This document shows, in pieces, positions 1-9,458 of a DNA stretch of 64,000 nt; the first letter of the stretch is position 1; each line of letters begins with the position of its first letter. The notes under the pieces were generated by a model. It searched no databases and was not told the origin of the DNA. It was given only the letters and a program-made list of their open reading frames with translations. The translations under genes and the position numbers were made by a program. The stretch is from Geodermatophilus obscurus DSM 43160 (GTDB lineage Bacteria > Actinomycetota > Actinomycetes > Mycobacteriales > Geodermatophilaceae): contig NC_013757.1 of the NCBI RefSeq assembly GCF_000025345.1, positions 2,480,001 through 2,544,000 of the forward strand. The letters are read 5' to 3'.

Positions 1-98
1 AGGACCAGCCGCGCGTTGCGCCGGCCGGCCTCCTCGACGGCCGCGGTGAAGGCGGCGTCCCCCTCGGGGGTGGGGACGTAGGCGACGAGGACGGTCAC
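1..98 (-). CDS. Universal stress protein family, N-terminal fragment
   Basis: The first 32 codons of a gene continue past the window edge. The translation starts [20 protein letters not shown], the beta1 strand and ATP-loop entry typical of UspA-fold proteins. The GTG start at 98 overlaps the tctA stop codon by 4 bp (GTGA), so it is translationally coupled to the transporter. Usp genes often follow tctCBA clusters. The assignment rests on a short fragment plus context; the ATP-binding C-terminal motif is outside the window. Confidence 0.6.
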   Translation of the reverse strand, partial: MTVLVAYVPTPEGDAAFTAAVEEAGRRNARLV

Positions 99-1609
99 AC
101 GAGCTCCTTGGTGTCACGACGGGCGTCGGCCCGTCGGCGGGGGAGGGCGGCCCGGATCAGCGGGAGCAGCGCCACGAGGAGGAACAGGACGAGCAGTGTC
201 CCGGAGATGGGCCGGCTGAAGAAGCCGGTCGGGTCGCCGCCGAACAGCAGCAGCGAGCGGCGCAGCGACTCCTCGAGCAGCGCGCCCAGGACGAAGGCGA
301 GCACCAGCGGGCCTGGGTCGAAGCCGAGCTTCTTCATCAGGTAGCCGAGTGCACCGAAGGCGATCACGAGCACGATGTCGAAGACGTCGTTGTTGACCGT
401 GTAGACCCCGACCAGCGTGATGAGCACGGTGATCGGCGCGAGGATCGTCGCCCGCACCCGCAGGATCTTCACGAACAGACCGACCAGCGGGATGCTCATG
501 ATCAGCAGCAGGATGTTGCCGACGTACATGGAGTTGACGACGCCCCAGAACAGCTCGGGCTCCTGGTCGACCAGCTGCGGGCCGGGACGCACGCCCTGGA
601 TGAGCAGCGCGCCGTAGATGACGGCCATCGTGGCGTTGGCGGGGATGCCCAGGGTGAGCAGCGGGATGAAGGACGACGTGGCGGCCGCGTTGTTGGCCGA
701 CTCCGGTGCGGCGACGCCCTCGACGGCACCCCGGCCGAAGCGCTCGGGCGTCTTCGACCGGCGCTTCTCCAGCGCGTAGGAGGCCAGGGAGGCCAGGGTG
801 GCGCCGCCGCCGGGCAGGATGCCGAGGAAGAAGCCGAGGACCGAGCCGCGCCCGATGGCGCCCGAGGACTCCCGCAGGTCCTTCTTGGACGGCCACACGT
901 TGGCCACCGTCGCCGGCGCGTGCACCGCGCGGTGCCGCTCCTCCAGGTTGTAGAGGATCTCGCCCAGGCCGAACAGGCCCATCGCGATCGGCACGAAGTC
1001 CAGGCCGTCGGCGAGCGAGAGGCTGTCGAAGGTGAACCGCTCGGCGCCGGTGAACGTGTCGCGGCCGACGGTGGCCAGCAGCAGGCCGACGCAGGCGGCG
1101 ATCACGGCCTTGAGCCGGTCCCCGCTGCTGACGGTGGCGACCAGCAGGATGCCGAGCAGTGCCAGGGCCGTGTACTCCGGCGGGCCGAAGTCCAGGGCGA
1201 AGCCGGCCACCAGTGGGGCGACGAAGGAGAGCGCGACGATCGAGACGGTGCCGCCGATGAACGAGCCGACCGCGGCGATGCCCAGCGCGGTCCCGGCCCG
1301 GCCGTTGCGGGCCAGGGCGTGGCCGTCGAAGACGGTGACGACCGAGGAGGCCTCGCCGGGGAGCCGCAGCAGGACCGAGGTGATCGTGCCGCCGTACTGG
1401 GCGCCGTAGAAGATGCCGGCCAGCATGATGATCGCGGTCACCGGCTCGATGCCGATGGTGATCGGCAGCAGGATGGCGATGGTCGCCGCCGGCCCCAGGC
1501 CGGGCAGCACGCCGACCAGCATGCCGACGACCACGCCGATCAGGCAGTAGAGCAGGTTGGTCGGCTCGAGCACGACGCCGAAGCCGTCGAGCACCGGGGC
1601 GAGGTCCAC
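95..1609 (-). CDS. tctA: Tripartite tricarboxylate transporter, large permease TctA
   Basis: A 504-residue polytopic membrane protein of the usual TctA length (about 500). It has the two glycine/proline-rich signatures of the family: [15 protein letters not shown] near residue 40 and [17 protein letters not shown] near residue 265. It also has the conserved [16 protein letters not shown] segment near 320 and [13 protein letters not shown] near the C-terminus. TctA forms the main channel for carboxylate uptake with TctB and the periplasmic binder TctC. The gene follows tctB by 8 bases in the order C-B-A. The neighbouring hexarate genes suggest that the substrate is glucarate, galactarate or a related diacid; that is inference, since the protein sequence does not fix the ligand. 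Confidence 0.95.
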   Translation of the reverse strand: MDLAPVLDGFGVVLEPTNLLYCLIGVVVGMLVGVLPGLGPAATIAILLPITIGIEPVTAIIMLAGIFYGAQYGGTITSVLLRLPGEASSVVTVFDGHALARNGRAGTALGIAAVGSFIGGTVSIVALSFVAPLVAGFALDFGPPEYTALALLGILLVATVSSGDRLKAVIAACVGLLLATVGRDTFTGAERFTFDSLSLADGLDFVPIAMGLFGLGEILYNLEERHRAVHAPATVANVWPSKKDLRESSGAIGRGSVLGFFLGILPGGGATLASLASYALEKRRSKTPERFGRGAVEGVAAPESANNAAATSSFIPLLTLGIPANATMAVIYGALLIQGVRPGPQLVDQEPELFWGVVNSMYVGNILLLIMSIPLVGLFVKILRVRATILAPITVLITLVGVYTVNNDVFDIVLVIAFGALGYLMKKLGFDPGPLVLAFVLGALLEESLRRSLLLFGGDPTGFFSRPISGTLLVLFLLVALLPLIRAALPRRRADARRDTKELV

Positions 1610-1617
1610 GGCGTCTC

Positions 1618-2232
1618 CTAGAACAGGTGCGGGATGGGGACCGAGAGGGCGGCCACGAAGATGAGGTAGAAGGCGACCACCATGGCGAGGCTCGCGACGA
1701 TGGACGTGCGCCAGCTCTCGCGCCCGAGGAAGCGGAGCCAGACGAAGGCGAGCAGCGCGGCGGGGATCTCGAAGCCGATGACCGAGATGACCGCGACGAA
1801 GACGACCATCGTGGCCAGACCCGCCAGCACCAGCCAGCTGGTGCGGCTGAAGCGCTCGGCGTCGGTGGTGCGCCGGGCGGTCGCGACGAGCGCCAGGCCG
1901 AGGACGAGGACCACGACGCTGACCAGGAGCGGCCAGGTGCCCGCCGCCGGGCTGCCGGCGCTGCCGACGTCGAGGGCCAGCGAGCCGGCGACCGCGGCGA
2001 CCCCGAGGACGACGACGGCGGCGGCGACGACCAGGTTGCCCAGCAGCCCGGCGGCCGGCGGGCGGCCCTCGTGCTCCTCGGCCTCCACCTGGTGGATGGC
2101 CTCCTCGAGGTCGAACTCCCCGGCGGCGGGCTCCACCGGCGGCACCCCCGGGTCGGCCGGGGGGGTGGCCCCGGCGGCCGTGGAGCCGCCGGGGCGCCCC
2201 GGGACGTGCGCCCCGCCTGCGGGAGAGGTCAC
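1618..2232 (-). CDS. tctB: Tripartite tricarboxylate transporter, small permease TctB
   Basis: A 204-residue protein with a proline-rich cytoplasmic N-terminus of about 60 residues, followed by four hydrophobic segments (LLGNLVVAAAVVVLGVAAVAG, a pair in the middle, and a C-terminal IVASLAMVVAFYLIFVAAL). This is the usual TctB topology with a longer than usual N-terminal tail. I chose GTG at 2232 because it overlaps the tctC stop (GTGA); an in-frame ATG 23 codons upstream would lie inside tctC. The stop codon is TAG, which shows that UAG still works as an ordinary terminator in this genome. Confidence 0.9.
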   Translation of the reverse strand: MTSPAGGAHVPGRPGGSTAAGATPPADPGVPPVEPAAGEFDLEEAIHQVEAEEHEGRPPAAGLLGNLVVAAAVVVLGVAAVAGSLALDVGSAGSPAAGTWPLLVSVVVLVLGLALVATARRTTDAERFSRTSWLVLAGLATMVVFVAVISVIGFEIPAALLAFVWLRFLGRESWRTSIVASLAMVVAFYLIFVAALSVPIPHLF

Positions 2233-3242
2233 GAGTCCCCGCCGAGGTCGATCGAGTACTGCTCGACGACGCCGCGGTACCGCTCCAGGTTCGAGGTCCA
2301 CGTCTCGCGGACCTCCTCGCCGTCGACCTCGTTCGGCGTCAGCTGGTTGTCCTCGTTGAACTGCTGGTAGGCCTCGGACCCGAACGCGGTCTGGAACGAC
2401 GCCTGCAGGGTCCCGAGGACGTCCTCCGGCGTGCCCTTCGGGGCGAAGACCGCGCGGGACTGCTGGACCGGCGCGTCGTAGCCCGCCTCGACGGCGGTCG
2501 GGGTGTCGGGCAGGTAGCTGACCCGCTCCTCGGCGAAGGTCACGATCGGGGTCAGCTCGCCGGCCTCGATCTGCTCGATGGCCTCGCCCAGCTGGATGGA
2601 GCCGACGTCGACCTGGCCGCCCAGCACGGCGGTGAGGGTCGGGGAGCCGCCGTCGAAGGGGACGGCGGTGGCCTCGATGCCGGCCTGCGCGAAGAGCAGC
2701 TCCTGGGACAGCTGGCTGCCGGTGCCCACGCCCGTCGTCCCGAACGTGATCGGGCGCCCGGCGGCGGCGAGGTCCTCCACGGTCGTGAAGCCGGAGGACG
2801 GCGCGGTCACCAGCACGTAGTCGTCCTGGCTGATGCCGGTGACGATCTCGTAGTCGGCGATGTCGGGCGCCTCGCCCTCGGCGACGGCCAGCGGCGTGAT
2901 GTAGGCCAGGCTGCCGTTGTAGACCATCAGGGTGTGACCGTCGGGCTCCGCGCCGGCCAGCTCCTGGGCGGCGAGCGCGCCGTTGGCGCCGGGCCGGTTC
3001 TCCACGGTGACGGGGACGCCGAGGTCGTCGGAGACCTCGTCGGCCAGCGCGCGGGCGATCAGGTCGGTGCTGCCGCCCGGGTCCTGGCCGACGAGCACGG
3101 TGATCGGGTCACCGCCCGGGAACTCCTCGCCTTCGGCGGACCCCCCACCGCCGACGTTGCCGCCACAGGCGGCCAGCGAGAGGGCGAGGGCGAAGCCGGT
3201 GCCGGCCGTCGCCCAGCGGCGCGCGCGGTTGTTCGTGGTCAT
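2229..3242 (-). CDS. tctC: Tripartite tricarboxylate transporter substrate-binding lipoprotein TctC
   Basis: 337 residues. The N-terminus has basic residues, a hydrophobic stretch and a lipobox LAAC followed by a glycine-rich linker, so it is an exported lipoprotein anchored by its cysteine. The rest matches the TctC/Bug fold: ITVLVGQDPGGSTDLIARALA, the VENRPGANGALAAQEL loop that contacts the carboxylate, and FGTTGVGTGSQLSQELLF. It captures the organic acid and delivers it to TctA/TctB. It is the first gene of the transporter operon and diverges from the LysR gene. Its promoter carries the same box and -35 spacing as the kdgD and mqo promoters. Confidence 0.93.
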   Translation of the reverse strand: MTTNNRARRWATAGTGFALALSLAACGGNVGGGGSAEGEEFPGGDPITVLVGQDPGGSTDLIARALADEVSDDLGVPVTVENRPGANGALAAQELAGAEPDGHTLMVYNGSLAYITPLAVAEGEAPDIADYEIVTGISQDDYVLVTAPSSGFTTVEDLAAAGRPITFGTTGVGTGSQLSQELLFAQAGIEATAVPFDGGSPTLTAVLGGQVDVGSIQLGEAIEQIEAGELTPIVTFAEERVSYLPDTPTAVEAGYDAPVQQSRAVFAPKGTPEDVLGTLQASFQTAFGSEAYQQFNEDNQLTPNEVDGEEVRETWTSNLERYRGVVEQYSIDLGGDS

Positions 3243-3319
3243 GAGAGTTCTCCTCGGAGAGCAGCCGTGGCCGGGCCGCGGGCGGTGTGAGTGGCGTCAC
3301 GGACGCCTGGTCGTCGGCG

Positions 3320-3375
3320 AGCCTAAGAAGCCTTCCTCATGCCTGTCCAAATCCATTGAGGCATCGATTGATACC
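3320..3375 (-). promoter_or_regulatory. LysR-type box plus promoter for tctC
   Basis: On the minus strand the order is a box GGTATCAATCGATGCC (3375-3360), nine bases, TTGGAC (3350-3345) as -35, and TAGGCT (3325-3320) as -10. Box sequence, the nine-base gap and TTGGAC recur at 4287-4342 and 13703-13757. TTGGAC is followed by AGGCAT, a second half-site as expected for LysR activation sites. The box ends 8 bases before the LysR start codon, which suggests autorepression. The sequence is seen directly; binding by the adjacent LysR is inferred. Confidence 0.7.
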
Positions 3376-3383
3376 TTGGCAGC

Positions 3384-4277
3384 ATGGCATTCACGCTCGA
3401 GCAACTCCGCGGGTTCGTGGCTGTGGCCGATGAGCTGCACTTCGGCCGGGCTGCGGCGCGGCTGAAGATGACCCAACCCCCGCTGAGCCGGCAGATCCAG
3501 AAGCTCGAGCGGGTCGTCGGCGCCCAGCTGCTCGAGCGGGACAACCGCCGGGTGACCCTGACCGCCGCGGGTCAGGTCTTCCTCGTCGAGGCGCGGCGGC
3601 TGCTCGGCCTGGCCGACTCCGCACCCGAGCTCGCCCGCAGGGTCTCCTCCGGGGCCAGCGGTGTGGTGCGCATCGGCTTCACCGCCGCCTCGACCTACGG
3701 CGTCCTCGGCCGGCTGCTCAACGACCTGGCGGCCGAGCTGCCCGACGTCGACGTCGACCTCAGCGAGATGGTCACCCGCGAGCAGGTCGCCGGGCTGCTC
3801 AACGAGGAGGTCGACCTGGGCCTGGGGCGTCCGCCCTTCGACGAGGAGGCGTTCGGCAACCGGCTCCTGCATCGCGAGGCGCTGCTCGTGGCCGCCCCGG
3901 TGGGCCACCGGCTGCTGGAGCTGGGCCGGCCCGTGACGGCCGCGGACCTGGCCTCGACGCCGGTGGTCATGCACTCGCCGACCCAGGCGAAGTACTTCTA
4001 CGACCTGGTCGCCCGCGTCGCGCCCGTCGCCGCCGAGAACACGGTGCACACGGTGAGCCAGGTGCTCACCATGCTCTGGCTGGTGGCGGCCGGTCGCGGG
4101 GTGGCGTTCGTCCCGGCGTCCGCCGCGCGGCTGCCGATCGAGGGCGTGGCCTTCGTCCGGCTGGAGACGTCGGTGCCCCAGCCGGTCGAGCTGCACCTGC
4201 TCTGGGCCAAGGACTCCAAGAACCCCGCGCTGTGGCGGACGCTCGCGGTGCTGGAGCGCCGGGCCGGGCGACTCTGA
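3384..4277 (+). CDS. LysR-family transcriptional regulator of the hexarate locus
   Basis: 297 residues, normal LysR length. The N-terminal winged helix-turn-helix (residues 1-60) reads FTLEQLRGFVAVADELHFGR, then AARLKMTQPPLSRQIQKLE and the wing ERDNRRVTLTAAG. The C-terminal co-inducer domain begins near residue 90 (VVRIGFTAASTYGVL). It is transcribed divergently from tctCBA and lies directly before the kdgD operon. Three matching boxes at the tctC, kdgD and mqo promoters make it the probable activator of all three. The inducer is likely a hexarate or a downstream keto acid; this is inferred from context only. Confidence 0.92.
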   Translation: MAFTLEQLRGFVAVADELHFGRAAARLKMTQPPLSRQIQKLERVVGAQLLERDNRRVTLTAAGQVFLVEARRLLGLADSAPELARRVSSGASGVVRIGFTAASTYGVLGRLLNDLAAELPDVDVDLSEMVTREQVAGLLNEEVDLGLGRPPFDEEAFGNRLLHREALLVAAPVGHRLLELGRPVTAADLASTPVVMHSPTQAKYFYDLVARVAPVAAENTVHTVSQVLTMLWLVAAGRGVAFVPASAARLPIEGVAFVRLETSVPQPVELHLLWAKDSKNPALWRTLAVLERRAGRL

Positions 4278-4286
4278 TACCGGCCA

Positions 4287-4342
4287 GGCATCGAGTGATG
4301 CCAAAGTGCACTTGGACGTGCATCGTCTGACCTTCCTACGGT
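4287..4342 (+). promoter_or_regulatory. LysR-type box plus promoter for the kdgD operon
   Basis: Box GGCATCGAGTGATGCC (4287-4302), nine bases, TTGGAC (4312-4317) followed by GTGCATCG, then TTCCTACGGT with the -10 TACGGT at 4337-4342. It has the same architecture as the tctC and mqo promoters. It lies between the LysR stop and the kdgD start, giving a leader of about 60 bases. Activation by the upstream LysR is inferred. Confidence 0.7.
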
Positions 4343-4412
4343 GGCCGCGACCACAGCCCGTGCCGCCGGAGGACCCCGGTGCGGACCCGTCGGACCCAAG
4401 GACACGATCTCC

Positions 4413-5327
4413 GTGACGCTGCTGCCCCCGGATGCCCTCGCTGACCGGCTCAAGTCCGGCCTGCTCTCCTTCCCGGTGACCCACTTCGACGCCGACCTGC
4501 AGTTCGACGAGGCCCGGTACCGCGAGCACCTGGCCTGGCAGGCGGGCTTCGACGTCGCCGGCCTGTTCGCGGCGGGCGGGACCGGCGAGGGCTTCTCGCT
4601 GACCCCGGAGGAGATCGACCGCGTCGTCCGCGTCGCCGTCGACGAGGTGGCCGACCGGGTGCCGGTCATCGCACCGGCCACCGGCGGGACCGCCGTCTCC
4701 GTCGCCCAGGCCCAGGCCGCCGAGGCCGCCGGCGCCTCCGGGCTGCTGCTCTTCCCGCCCTACCTCACCGAGGCCAGCCAGCGGGGGCTCGTCGAGCACA
4801 TCAGCGCCGTGTGCCGCGCCACCGACCTGGGCGTCATCGTCTACAGCCGCGCGAACGCCGTGCTGATCGACACCACCGTGGCCGAGGTCGCCGAGCGCAA
4901 CCCCAACCTGATCGGCCTCAAGGACGGGGTGGGTGACATCGAGCAGATGACCCGCACGTACGCCCGTGTCGGCGACCGGCTGATCTACGTCGGCGGGCTG
5001 CCCACGGCGGAGACCTTCGCCCTGCCGCTGCTGCAGCTGGGGGTGACCACGTACTCCTCGGCGCTCTACAACTTCCTGCCCGAGTTCGCGCTCCGCTTCT
5101 ACGCCGCGGTGCGCGCCCAGGACCGCACCGCCGTCTACCAGATGCTCAACGACTTCGTCCTGCCGTACCTGGACATCCGGGACCGGGCCAAGGGCTACGC
5201 GGTCTCCATCGTCAAGGCCGGCCTCACCGCGGTCGGCCGCGACGGCGGCCGGGTCCGCCCGCCGCTGGCGGACCTCACCGAGGCCGAGCTCGCCGAGCTC
5301 GCCGCCCTGGTCGACAAGGTCTCCTGA
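4413..5327 (+). CDS. kdgD: 5-dehydro-4-deoxyglucarate dehydratase
   Basis: 304 residues, DHDPS-like class I aldolase fold. The enzyme dehydrates and decarboxylates 5-dehydro-4-deoxyglucarate to 2,5-dioxopentanoate (ketoglutarate semialdehyde). It starts with the family N-terminus [16 protein letters not shown] and has the substrate loop [11 protein letters not shown]. The Schiff-base lysine is K170 in GLKDGVGD, and the tyrosine is in [11 protein letters not shown] start at GTG 4413, after AAGGAC, because it matches the family N-terminus; an earlier in-frame GTG at 4341 lies inside the proposed -10. It receives the product of the next two genes and passes its own product to the dehydrogenase at 7944. 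Confidence 0.93.
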   Translation: MTLLPPDALADRLKSGLLSFPVTHFDADLQFDEARYREHLAWQAGFDVAGLFAAGGTGEGFSLTPEEIDRVVRVAVDEVADRVPVIAPATGGTAVSVAQAQAAEAAGASGLLLFPPYLTEASQRGLVEHISAVCRATDLGVIVYSRANAVLIDTTVAEVAERNPNLIGLKDGVGDIEQMTRTYARVGDRLIYVGGLPTAETFALPLLQLGVTTYSSALYNFLPEFALRFYAAVRAQDRTAVYQMLNDFVLPYLDIRDRAKGYAVSIVKAGLTAVGRDGGRVRPPLADLTEAELAELAALVDKVS

Positions 5328-5359
5328 ACCCACCCACCGAGAGGACGGCGAGGACTCCG

Positions 5360-6694
5360 ATGCCGACCGGCCGCACGCCCACCGTCGCCCGCGTCGAGGT
5401 GGTGCCCGTCGCCGGGCACGACAGCATGCTGCTCAACCTCAGCGGCGCGCACGGCCCCTTCTTCACCCGCAACATCGCGATCGTCACCGACAGCGAGGGC
5501 CGGACCGGCGTCGGTGAGGTCCCCGGTGGCGAGGCGATCCGCCGCACCGTCGAGGACGCCGGTGCGCTGCTCGCCGGGCAGCCGGTCGCCCAGTACGGCC
5601 GGCTGCTGCGGCAGGTGGCGGCCACCTTCGCCGACCGGGACGCCGGCGGCCGCGGCCTGCAGACCTTCGACCTGCGGACGACGATCCACGCGGTCACCGC
5701 GCTGGAGTCCGCCCTGCTCGACCTGCTCGGCCAGCACCTGGAGGTGCCGGTGGCCGAGCTGCTCGGCGAGGGCCAGCAGCGCGACAGCGTGCCGATGCTG
5801 GGCTACCTCTTCTACGTCGGCGACCGGTCGGCCACCGACCTGCCCTACCTGGCCGAGCCCGACCCGGCCGACGACTGGGAGCGGCTGCGCCGCGAGCCGG
5901 CGCTGACCCCGGAGGCCGTCGTCGCGCTCGCCGAGGCCGCGCAGGCCCGCTACGGGTTCTCCGACTTCAAGCTCAAGGGCGGGGTGCTCGCCGGGAGTGA
6001 GGAGGTCGCCGCCGTCCGGGCGCTGGCGCAGCGGTTCCCCGACGCCCGGGTCACCCTGGACCCCAACGGCGGCTGGCTGCTGGCCGAGGCGATCGAGCTC
6101 TGCCGCGACCTGCACGGGGTGCTGGCCTACGCGGAGGACCCGGTGGGCGCCGAGGGCGGCTACTCGGGCCGGGAGACCATGGCGGAGTTCCGCCGGGCGA
6201 CCGGCCTGCCCACCGCGACCAACATGGTCGCCACCGACTGGCGGCAGATGGCCCACGCCGTCCGCGCGGGCGCGGTCGACATCCCGCTGGCCGACCCGCA
6301 CTTCTGGACCATGCGCGGCTCGGTCCGCGTCGCCCAGCTCTGCTCGGACTTCGGCCTGACCTGGGGCTCGCACTCCAACAACCACTTCGATGTGTCGCTG
6401 GCGATGTTCACCCACGTCGGCGCCGCCGCCCCGGGGCAGATCACCGCCCTGGACACGCACTGGATCTGGCAGGACGGGCAGGCGTTGACCCGCGAGCCCC
6501 TGCAGATCCGCGACGGCGCGATCGCCGTCCCCACCGCACCGGGGCTGGGCGTCGAGCTCGACCGCGACGCCCTCGCCGCCGCGCACGAGCTGTACCTCGA
6601 GCACGGTCTCGGCGCGCGGGACGACGCCGTGGCGATGCAGTACCTCGTCCCCGGCTGGGCGTTCGACCCCAAGCGCCCCTGCCTCGTCCGTTGA
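5360..6694 (+). CDS. gudD: Glucarate dehydratase
   Basis: 444 residues, enolase superfamily, glucarate dehydratase subgroup. It converts D-glucarate (or L-idarate) to 5-dehydro-4-deoxyglucarate. Visible active-site elements are the KxK pair K204/K206 in FKLKGG, the metal ligands in LDPNGG and [29 protein letters not shown], and the catalytic H338 in [10 protein letters not shown]. The spacing almost matches the E. coli enzyme. ATG 5360 follows GAGAGGACGGCGAGG. It is the second gene of the operon, 32 bases after kdgD. The stop codon lies in a 14-bp tandem repeat. Confidence 0.95.
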   Translation: MPTGRTPTVARVEVVPVAGHDSMLLNLSGAHGPFFTRNIAIVTDSEGRTGVGEVPGGEAIRRTVEDAGALLAGQPVAQYGRLLRQVAATFADRDAGGRGLQTFDLRTTIHAVTALESALLDLLGQHLEVPVAELLGEGQQRDSVPMLGYLFYVGDRSATDLPYLAEPDPADDWERLRREPALTPEAVVALAEAAQARYGFSDFKLKGGVLAGSEEVAAVRALAQRFPDARVTLDPNGGWLLAEAIELCRDLHGVLAYAEDPVGAEGGYSGRETMAEFRRATGLPTATNMVATDWRQMAHAVRAGAVDIPLADPHFWTMRGSVRVAQLCSDFGLTWGSHSNNHFDVSLAMFTHVGAAAPGQITALDTHWIWQDGQALTREPLQIRDGAIAVPTAPGLGVELDRDALAAAHELYLEHGLGARDDAVAMQYLVPGWAFDPKRPCLVR

Positions 6695-6722
6695 GCCTCG
6701 TCCGTTGAGCCTCGTCCGCCGA
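6681..6722 (+). repeat. 14-bp tandem repeat spanning the gudD stop codon
   Basis: The unit GCCTCGTCCGTTGA occurs at 6681-6694 and 6695-6708, and as a diverged copy GCCTCGTCCGCCGA at 6709-6722. The first copy supplies the last four codons and the TGA of gudD, so the duplication is untranslated and lengthens the gap to the next gene. It probably arose by replication slippage; I see no sign of a regulatory role. Confidence 0.85.
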
Positions 6723-6742
6723 CCCACGTCTGGAGATCCGAG

Positions 6743-7915
6743 ATGACGACGACCGTGCCCGCCCCGCCGCGGTCCACCGCCCCGGCGGTGCTCGACCGGA
6801 TCGAGTCGGTGACCCTGTCCTCGGTCACCCTGCCGCTGCCCAACCCGATCAGCGACGCCAAGGTCTTCACCGGCCGGCAGCGCCCGATGACCGAGGTCGC
6901 CTTCCTGTTCGCCGAGGTCACCACCGAGGAGGGGCACGAGGGCGTCGGGTTCAGCTACTCCAAGCGGGCCGGCGGCCCGGCCCAGTTCGCGCACGCCCGC
7001 GAGGTCGCCCCCGACCTGATCGGCGAGGACCCCAGCGACGTCGGCCGGCTGTGGACCAAGCTCGTCTGGGCCGGCGCGTCGGTGGGCCGCAGCGGCGCCT
7101 CGACCCAGGCGATCGCCGCGATCGACGTGGCGCTGTGGGACCTCAAGGCCAAGCGGGCCGGCCTGCCGCTGGCCAAGCTGCTGGGTGCGCACCGCGACTC
7201 GGTGCGCTGCTACAACACCTCCGGCGGCTTCCTGCACGAGTCGGTCGAGCAGGTCAGGGACAACGCCACCCGGACCCTCGAACAGGGCATCGGCGGCATC
7301 AAGATCAAGGTCGGGCTGCCCGACTCGGCCGAGGACCTGCGCCGGGTCCGCGCCGTCCGTGAGCACCTCGGCGACGGCGTTCCGCTGATGGTCGACGCCA
7401 ACCAGCAGTGGGACCGGCCGACGGCCATGCGGGTCAGCCGCCGGCTGGAGGAGTTCGACCTGGTGTGGATCGAGGAGCCGCTGGACGCCTACGACGCCGA
7501 GGGCCACGCCCAGCTCGCCCGCTCGCTGGACACCGCCATCGCCACCGGGGAGATGCTCACCAGCGTCGCCGAGCACGCCGAGCTGATCCGGCACGGCGCG
7601 GTGGACGTGCTCCAGCCCGACGCCCCGCGCATCGGCGGCATCACCCAGTTCCTGAAGCTGGCCACCCTCGCCGACGTCGCCAACCTGCAGCTGGCCCCGC
7701 ACTTCGCGATGGAGATCCACGCCCACCTGGCGGCGGCCTACCCTCGCGAGCCGTGGGTGGAGCACTTCGACTGGCTGTACCCGCTGTTCAACGAGCGTCT
7801 GGAGACCCGCGACGGGCGCATGTACATCTCCGACCGGCCGGGCCTGGGCATCACGCTCAGCGAGCAGGCCCGCGCCTGGACGGTCGACCGCGTCACCGTC
7901 GGCGCGGTCCGCTGA
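6743..7915 (+). CDS. L-talarate/galactarate dehydratase (enolase superfamily)
   Basis: 390 residues, mandelate-racemase-type enolase fold. The sequence follows the talarate/galactarate dehydratase group closely: the KxK pair K187/K189 in KIKVG, DANQQWD, WIEEPLDAYDAEGHA, GEMLTS, PDAPRIGGITQF, the general acid/base H320 in LAPHFAMEIH, and the C-terminal PLFNERLETRDGRM. The expected reaction is dehydration of galactarate or L-talarate to 5-dehydro-4-deoxy-hexarate, feeding kdgD. A second dehydratase beside gudD lets one operon handle both epimeric hexarates. The exact epimer preference cannot be read from sequence. Confidence 0.85.
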   Translation: MTTTVPAPPRSTAPAVLDRIESVTLSSVTLPLPNPISDAKVFTGRQRPMTEVAFLFAEVTTEEGHEGVGFSYSKRAGGPAQFAHAREVAPDLIGEDPSDVGRLWTKLVWAGASVGRSGASTQAIAAIDVALWDLKAKRAGLPLAKLLGAHRDSVRCYNTSGGFLHESVEQVRDNATRTLEQGIGGIKIKVGLPDSAEDLRRVRAVREHLGDGVPLMVDANQQWDRPTAMRVSRRLEEFDLVWIEEPLDAYDAEGHAQLARSLDTAIATGEMLTSVAEHAELIRHGAVDVLQPDAPRIGGITQFLKLATLADVANLQLAPHFAMEIHAHLAAAYPREPWVEHFDWLYPLFNERLETRDGRMYISDRPGLGITLSEQARAWTVDRVTVGAVR

Positions 7916-7943
7916 CTCCCCGTACCGCAGCACTGGAGGCACC

Positions 7944-9458
7944 GTGTCCGACATCGTGAGCACCGATCCCCGCACCGGCGAGACCGTCGAGGTGGTCGCC
8001 CAGGAGACCACCACCGAGGAGGTGGACCGGCTCTGCACGGCCGCGCTCGCCGCGGCCCCCGGCCTGGACGCCCTCGGCCGTGCCGGGCGGGCGGCGCTGC
8101 TGCGCGCCCTCGCCGACGCGCTGGAGGCCCGGCGGGACGACGTGGTCGCCGTCGCCGACCGGGAGACCGCCCTCGGCCCGACCCGGCTGAACGGCGAGCT
8201 CACCCGCACCTGCTACCAGCTGCGGCTGTTCGCCGAGGTGCTCGACGAGGGCAGCTACCTCGAGGCCGCGATCGACCACGCGGGGGACACCCCGATGGGC
8301 CCGCGCCCCGACCTGCGCCGGATGCTGGTGCCGATCGGCCCGGTGGCGGTGTTCGGGGCCAGCAACTTCCCGCTGGCGTTCTCGGTGCCCGGCGGCGACA
8401 CCGCCTCGGCGCTGGCCGCCGGCTGCCCCGTCGTCGTCAAGGCGCACGGCTCGCACCCGGCGACCTCGCAGCTGGTCTTCGACGTCCTGGACGCCGCGGC
8501 CCGCAAGGCCGGCGCGCCCGACGGCACGCTGGGCATCGTGCACGGCCTGCAGGGCGGCGCCGACCTGGTCGCCCACCCGGCGATCCGCGCCGTCGGCTTC
8601 ACCGGCTCGGTGAACGGCGGCCGCGCCCTGCTGGAGATCATCGAGCGACGCCCCGACCCGGTGCCCTTCTTCGGCGAGCTGTCCAGCCTCAACCCGGTGG
8701 TCGTCACGCCGCAGGCCGCCGCCGAGCGCGGGACGACGATCGGCACCGAGCTGGTCGGTTCGTTCACCCTCGGGGGCGGTCAGTTCTGCACCAAGCCCGG
8801 CCTGGCGTTCGTGCCGGCGGGGCCCGAGGGCGACGCCGTCGTCGACGCGATGGCCGAGGCGGTGCGCGGCGCCGCTGCTCCGGTGCTGCTCAACGAGGGC
8901 ATCGCCGCCTCCTACGGCCGCATCTCCGACGGCCTGGCCGGGGCGCCGGGCGTCGAGGAGATCGCCCGCGGCGGGGACCCGTCCGGCCGCGGGTTCGAGG
9001 CCGTGCCCCGGCTGCTGCAGACGACGGCCGCCGGGCTGCCGGAGCAGGTGACCGAGGAGTGCTTCGGGCCGGTCTCGGTGGTCGCCCGGTACGACGGCGA
9101 GGCCGAGCTGTTCGCGGCGCTGGACCAGATGCCGTCGTCGCTGACCGCCACCGTGCTGCGCGGCGCGGGGGAGACCGAGCTGCCGCTGGCGGTCTCGCAG
9201 GAGCTGCGCACGCGCGCGGGGCGGCTGGTCTACGACGCCTACCCCACCGGCGTGGCCGTCTCGTGGGCCCAGCACCACGGCGGTCCGTGGCCGTCCACCA
9301 ACTCCCAGCACACCTCGGTGGGGACGACGGCGATCCGGCGGTTCCTGCGCCCGGTGACCTGGCAGGGCGCGCCGCAGGAGGTGCTCCCGGCCGAGCTCAC
9401 CGACGACTTCCGGGGCATCCCGCGGCGGATCGACGGCGTGCTGGAGCTGCCCCGGTGA
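7944..9458 (+). CDS. 2,5-dioxovalerate (ketoglutarate semialdehyde) dehydrogenase
   Basis: 504 residues, NAD(P)+-dependent aldehyde dehydrogenase of the class used in hexarate and pentose oxidation. Key segments are FGASNFPLAFSVPGGDTAS, VVKAHGSHPATS, GFTGSVNGG, the general base E245 in FFGELSSLNPV and the nucleophile C282 in GGQFCTKPG. It oxidises the kdgD product to 2-oxoglutarate, which enters the TCA cycle. The start is GTG 7944. Its stop overlaps the next gene by 4 bp, so coupling continues downstream. Confidence 0.92.
   Translation: MSDIVSTDPRTGETVEVVAQETTTEEVDRLCTAALAAAPGLDALGRAGRAALLRALADALEARRDDVVAVADRETALGPTRLNGELTRTCYQLRLFAEVLDEGSYLEAAIDHAGDTPMGPRPDLRRMLVPIGPVAVFGASNFPLAFSVPGGDTASALAAGCPVVVKAHGSHPATSQLVFDVLDAAARKAGAPDGTLGIVHGLQGGADLVAHPAIRAVGFTGSVNGGRALLEIIERRPDPVPFFGELSSLNPVVVTPQAAAERGTTIGTELVGSFTLGGGQFCTKPGLAFVPAGPEGDAVVDAMAEAVRGAAAPVLLNEGIAASYGRISDGLAGAPGVEEIARGGDPSGRGFEAVPRLLQTTAAGLPEQVTEECFGPVSVVARYDGEAELFAALDQMPSSLTATVLRGAGETELPLAVSQELRTRAGRLVYDAYPTGVAVSWAQHHGGPWPSTNSQHTSVGTTAIRRFLRPVTWQGAPQEVLPAELTDDFRGIPRRIDGVLELPR

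Noticed and set aside
5195-8209. 1004-codon frame antisense to the dehydratases
   Set aside because: It is a shadow of two enolase-superfamily genes with complete active sites; no domain is visible in it.
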